This document shows positions 61,984 through 64,000 of a stretch of 64,000 nt of DNA, one piece after another. A program made the position numbers and the translations under genes. Source of the DNA: Martensiomyces pterosporus (lineage: Eukaryota > Kickxellomycota > Kickxellomycetes > Kickxellales > Kickxellaceae); contig MU603936.1 in the NCBI GenBank assembly GCA_025201845.1, positions 40,148 to 104,147 of the forward strand, given 5' to 3'. Below the pieces are notes generated by a model. It saw only the letters and a list, made by a program, of their open reading frames with translations. It made no database searches and had not been told where the DNA came from. The first letter of the stretch is position 1. Every line of letters starts with the position of its first letter.

Positions 61984-63193
61984 CCCATGCAACAGTCGAT
62001 TCGGGATCCTTGTGTTGCACTGCCTCCTGCCCTGCTCAATGTCTTTTTATTTCTGTCCTGTGCTTCTCTTATTATCTCCCCTGTGCTCCGACTCGGGCTC
62101 TCTCCTTCCTCGTGCCTGCGGCCGCCACCAGCGTTGGATCTGGGAGGGCGTGCGCTGTGTGGCAGGAGCGAGATGCATTTCGGGCGCTGGGCCATGTTTT
62201 TCTATGTTCTCTTTCTTTCCTTATTTCCTACTTGCATTTTTGAAGTGTAAAATTCTTAGAAACTTATCCAACTCCACCAGCCTATCCGATACGGCGCATT
62301 GTCCTTAGCGCTGTGGTGCTACATGTGGAAAAATGAGCGATATATGCAGGCGAATTGGGCGGGATGCGTGCTCCATTTGCCTTTTGGTCAAGGACAGTCT
62401 CCAAGCGGCGTCCACGGCGCACTCTGTACCAAGGCGCCCAGCTGCAGCGGCAGCGATCCACGTGCCAAAGCCCCACGAGTGAATCGGCTGCCACCCAGAG
62501 CAACGCGCAGTACACACGCCTTCTCTGTATGTGTCTGTGGGTTTGAGTGCCGCCACAGCAGCCCCCTGCGCTTCCTTTTCCTTTCGCTTGTCTCATTGCG
62601 CCCTAATTTATCTTATACCCTGCACACATATTCTTCCCAAGCACTATTGCCACTTGCTGCTGCCTCCTTGCTGCATTTCTTTTTCTATTGCAGCAGCAAA
62701 AACACGGGGCTTTCTAATCGAATAAAGCCGACATGGTATGCTATAGCCCTCCACAATGCTGCACCAAAGCAAGCGGATTGAGCACGCATTGCTGTACGCA
62801 GGTTTCACTAACCCACTGCACAACTCCTGCTTCTCGCAACTTTTCCTGTCTGGTATGCATTTAGAACAGCGGCGATAAACCAAGGTTCGTATGCCAGGCA
62901 CGCAAACCACAGCCAGCGCTTCTCTCTGCTTGACAGCGCCACCCCTCCGTGCTATGCGCTAGCCACCCCTCTGCCCTCAAACACCAGAGCCTTCTCTACA
63001 ACCTTGCACATGTAGGTCGCCGCCAGCGAGAAGGAAACCCACAGTCATTGAGATACCAACAGTAGAGCCAGCACATGTACGTATGCAATGTTTGATCCTA
63101 CGCGAGTGCAGCAGAGCGCAAAAGAACGGGCTGTCACAGGTTGGTCTGACAAGTAAAGATGACGCGTTTCTCCTTTGTGTCTGTGAGCATTAG
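61984..63193. other. Region between the A20/AN1 gene and the right-edge gene
   Basis: It contains 3' flank and unassigned DNA. A possible exon of the right-edge gene ends at 63076, before GTACGT. It reads ...RRKPTVIEIPTVEPAH in phase 0 with the exon at 63194, but its 5' limit is unclear. No other feature was recognised. Confidence 0.4.
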
Positions 63194-64000
63194 GATCCTG
63201 CGTGGCAGCGGCAGTACCAAGCAGGCGCCAAGAGACGGAGGTCAGGCGGTGATAGCCGATCGTTAGCATTGGTGAGGTCAAGGTTCCAGCCACTGGGCAG
63301 CTACACCCCACCCGCTGGTGATTTAGCCAGAAGAGATGAGGAGCCAGTCACACAAAGAGACAGGCGGCTTAGCGGCAGGGTCAAGCAGCTTGAGAGAGGG
63401 GTGATGCGCTCGCGCGAGGCGTTGACGCTAGCATCGAGCACACAACAACGCGATTTGCCGGGCTCGAGGGTATTTCCCCGTGAGTCTGAGGCGATTCGGC
63501 GTGCGGGAGGGGCGTATAGTGGCAGTAGCGGTCATTCGGACTCGAAGCTCACTTTCACCGGCAGCGCTAAGGCTGCGGCCGCCAAGGTAGCAGCTGAGTT
63601 CGGGCGCGTGGAGAGCGTGCTGGAGATTGACTCGGATCAGACATCAGATGAGGGCGATGAACACCCAAAGAGCAAACCACAGCAGATATCGGCTGGCCGC
63701 GATGAACATGCGAGGGAGGCTGGTGACGACACGGCGGAGTCTGCGCAGCAAAAACAGAGCGCTGAATCGCACAAGCTTGCACCTCATGCTCGCCAGTACG
63801 CGAATCTGCCGGGCATGGCGGAGAGCGTTGCAAACAAAGTCCATGGATTCGGCAGCACATATAGCCCGGGCACACTTCGGCTGAATAGCCTGATTCGAAA
63901 CACTGATGTCGCATCTGGCCTGTCGCGAAAGGAGCCGAATGGAGCAACACCAGCCGTCAACAGCATCCAGCACTTGCTGAAGCCTATGGAGAGACCCCCA
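63194..64000 (+). CDS. Unidentified protein, N-terminal part (runs off right edge)
   Basis: A frame without stop codons runs from the TAG acceptor-like site at 63191-63193 through the end of the window (269 codons). It reads DPAWQRQYQAGAKRRRSGGDS at the start; the first in-frame ATG is at 63404 (MRSREALTLASS). The predicted protein is hydrophilic and charged, with basic patches (AKRRRS, RDRRLSGRVKQ), an acidic Ser/Asp segment (VLEIDSDQTSDEGDEHP) and QYANLPGMAESVANKVHGF near the end, so probably a nuclear or regulatory protein with its domain beyond the edge. An upstream exon ending at 63076 and a 117-bp intron would fit. No family is recognised. Confidence 0.55.

Overview
The window is nuclear DNA from a gene-dense, intron-containing fungus. 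Genes carry short GT-AG introns (about 85 to 590 bp). Gene content points to an early-diverging lineage rather than to yeasts or common filamentous ascomycetes: an ATG16 with WD40 repeats, a MED25-type Mediator subunit, an HROB-like recombination factor, SMN, DOT1, complex I NDUFA12, a tandem set of orphan seven-helix receptors and F-box-like paralogues. I infer Zoopagomycota, probably Kickxellomycotina (Coemansia or Linderina-like); no rRNA or other marker here proves this.

Region 1-5.4 kb holds a signal-peptide start running off the left edge, a 5'-truncated serine carboxypeptidase remnant bordered by a diverged repeat, and a two-exon NIPA/DUF803 magnesium transporter with a large Cys-rich ectodomain. 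Region 5.4-8.1 kb has an unknown protein and the SelO AMPylase. Region 8.4-14.6 kb is a tandem array of three paralogous 7TM receptors, all on the minus strand and all with an intron at the same place. Region 15.5-20.1 kb is the most dynamic part: a solo LTR with target-site duplication, two F-box-like paralogues, and a 105-bp tandem duplication between them. A 55-N gap, a cut-off epimerase and the second copy of the diverged repeat follow (20.4-21.3 kb).

From 21.4 to 41.9 kb lies compact housekeeping DNA: an anchored coiled-coil protein, CTP:phosphocholine cytidylyltransferase, an Mtf2-like mitochondrial protein, MED25, a DUF3128 twin-cysteine protein, ERV41, BolA3, ATG16-WD40, RAB7, ubiquilin/Dsk2, NDUFA12, an SLC35F-type transporter and DOT1. 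A fatty-acid-synthase alpha fragment sits alone near 43.2 kb. From 44.0 to 54.7 kb are geranylgeranyltransferase-I beta, a GH18 chitinase, a SERF-like protein, SMN, TRM7, HROB, an ADCK/ABC1 kinase-like protein and a PLP-homeostasis protein. The right end has glycogen phosphorylase behind a 2-kb leader region, an A20/AN1 zinc-finger protein, and an open reading frame running off the right edge.

Many neighbours are divergent pairs sharing 300-460 bp upstream regions (carboxyl anchor protein/CCT, MED25/DUF3128, RAB7/DSK2, NDUFA12/SLC35F, SMN/TRM7, ADCK/PLPBP). ATG16, RAB7 and DSK2 lie side by side and all act in autophagy, late-endosome or proteostasis pathways. All splice junctions given were read by eye from GT/AG sites and protein-frame continuity; none is supported by transcript data.
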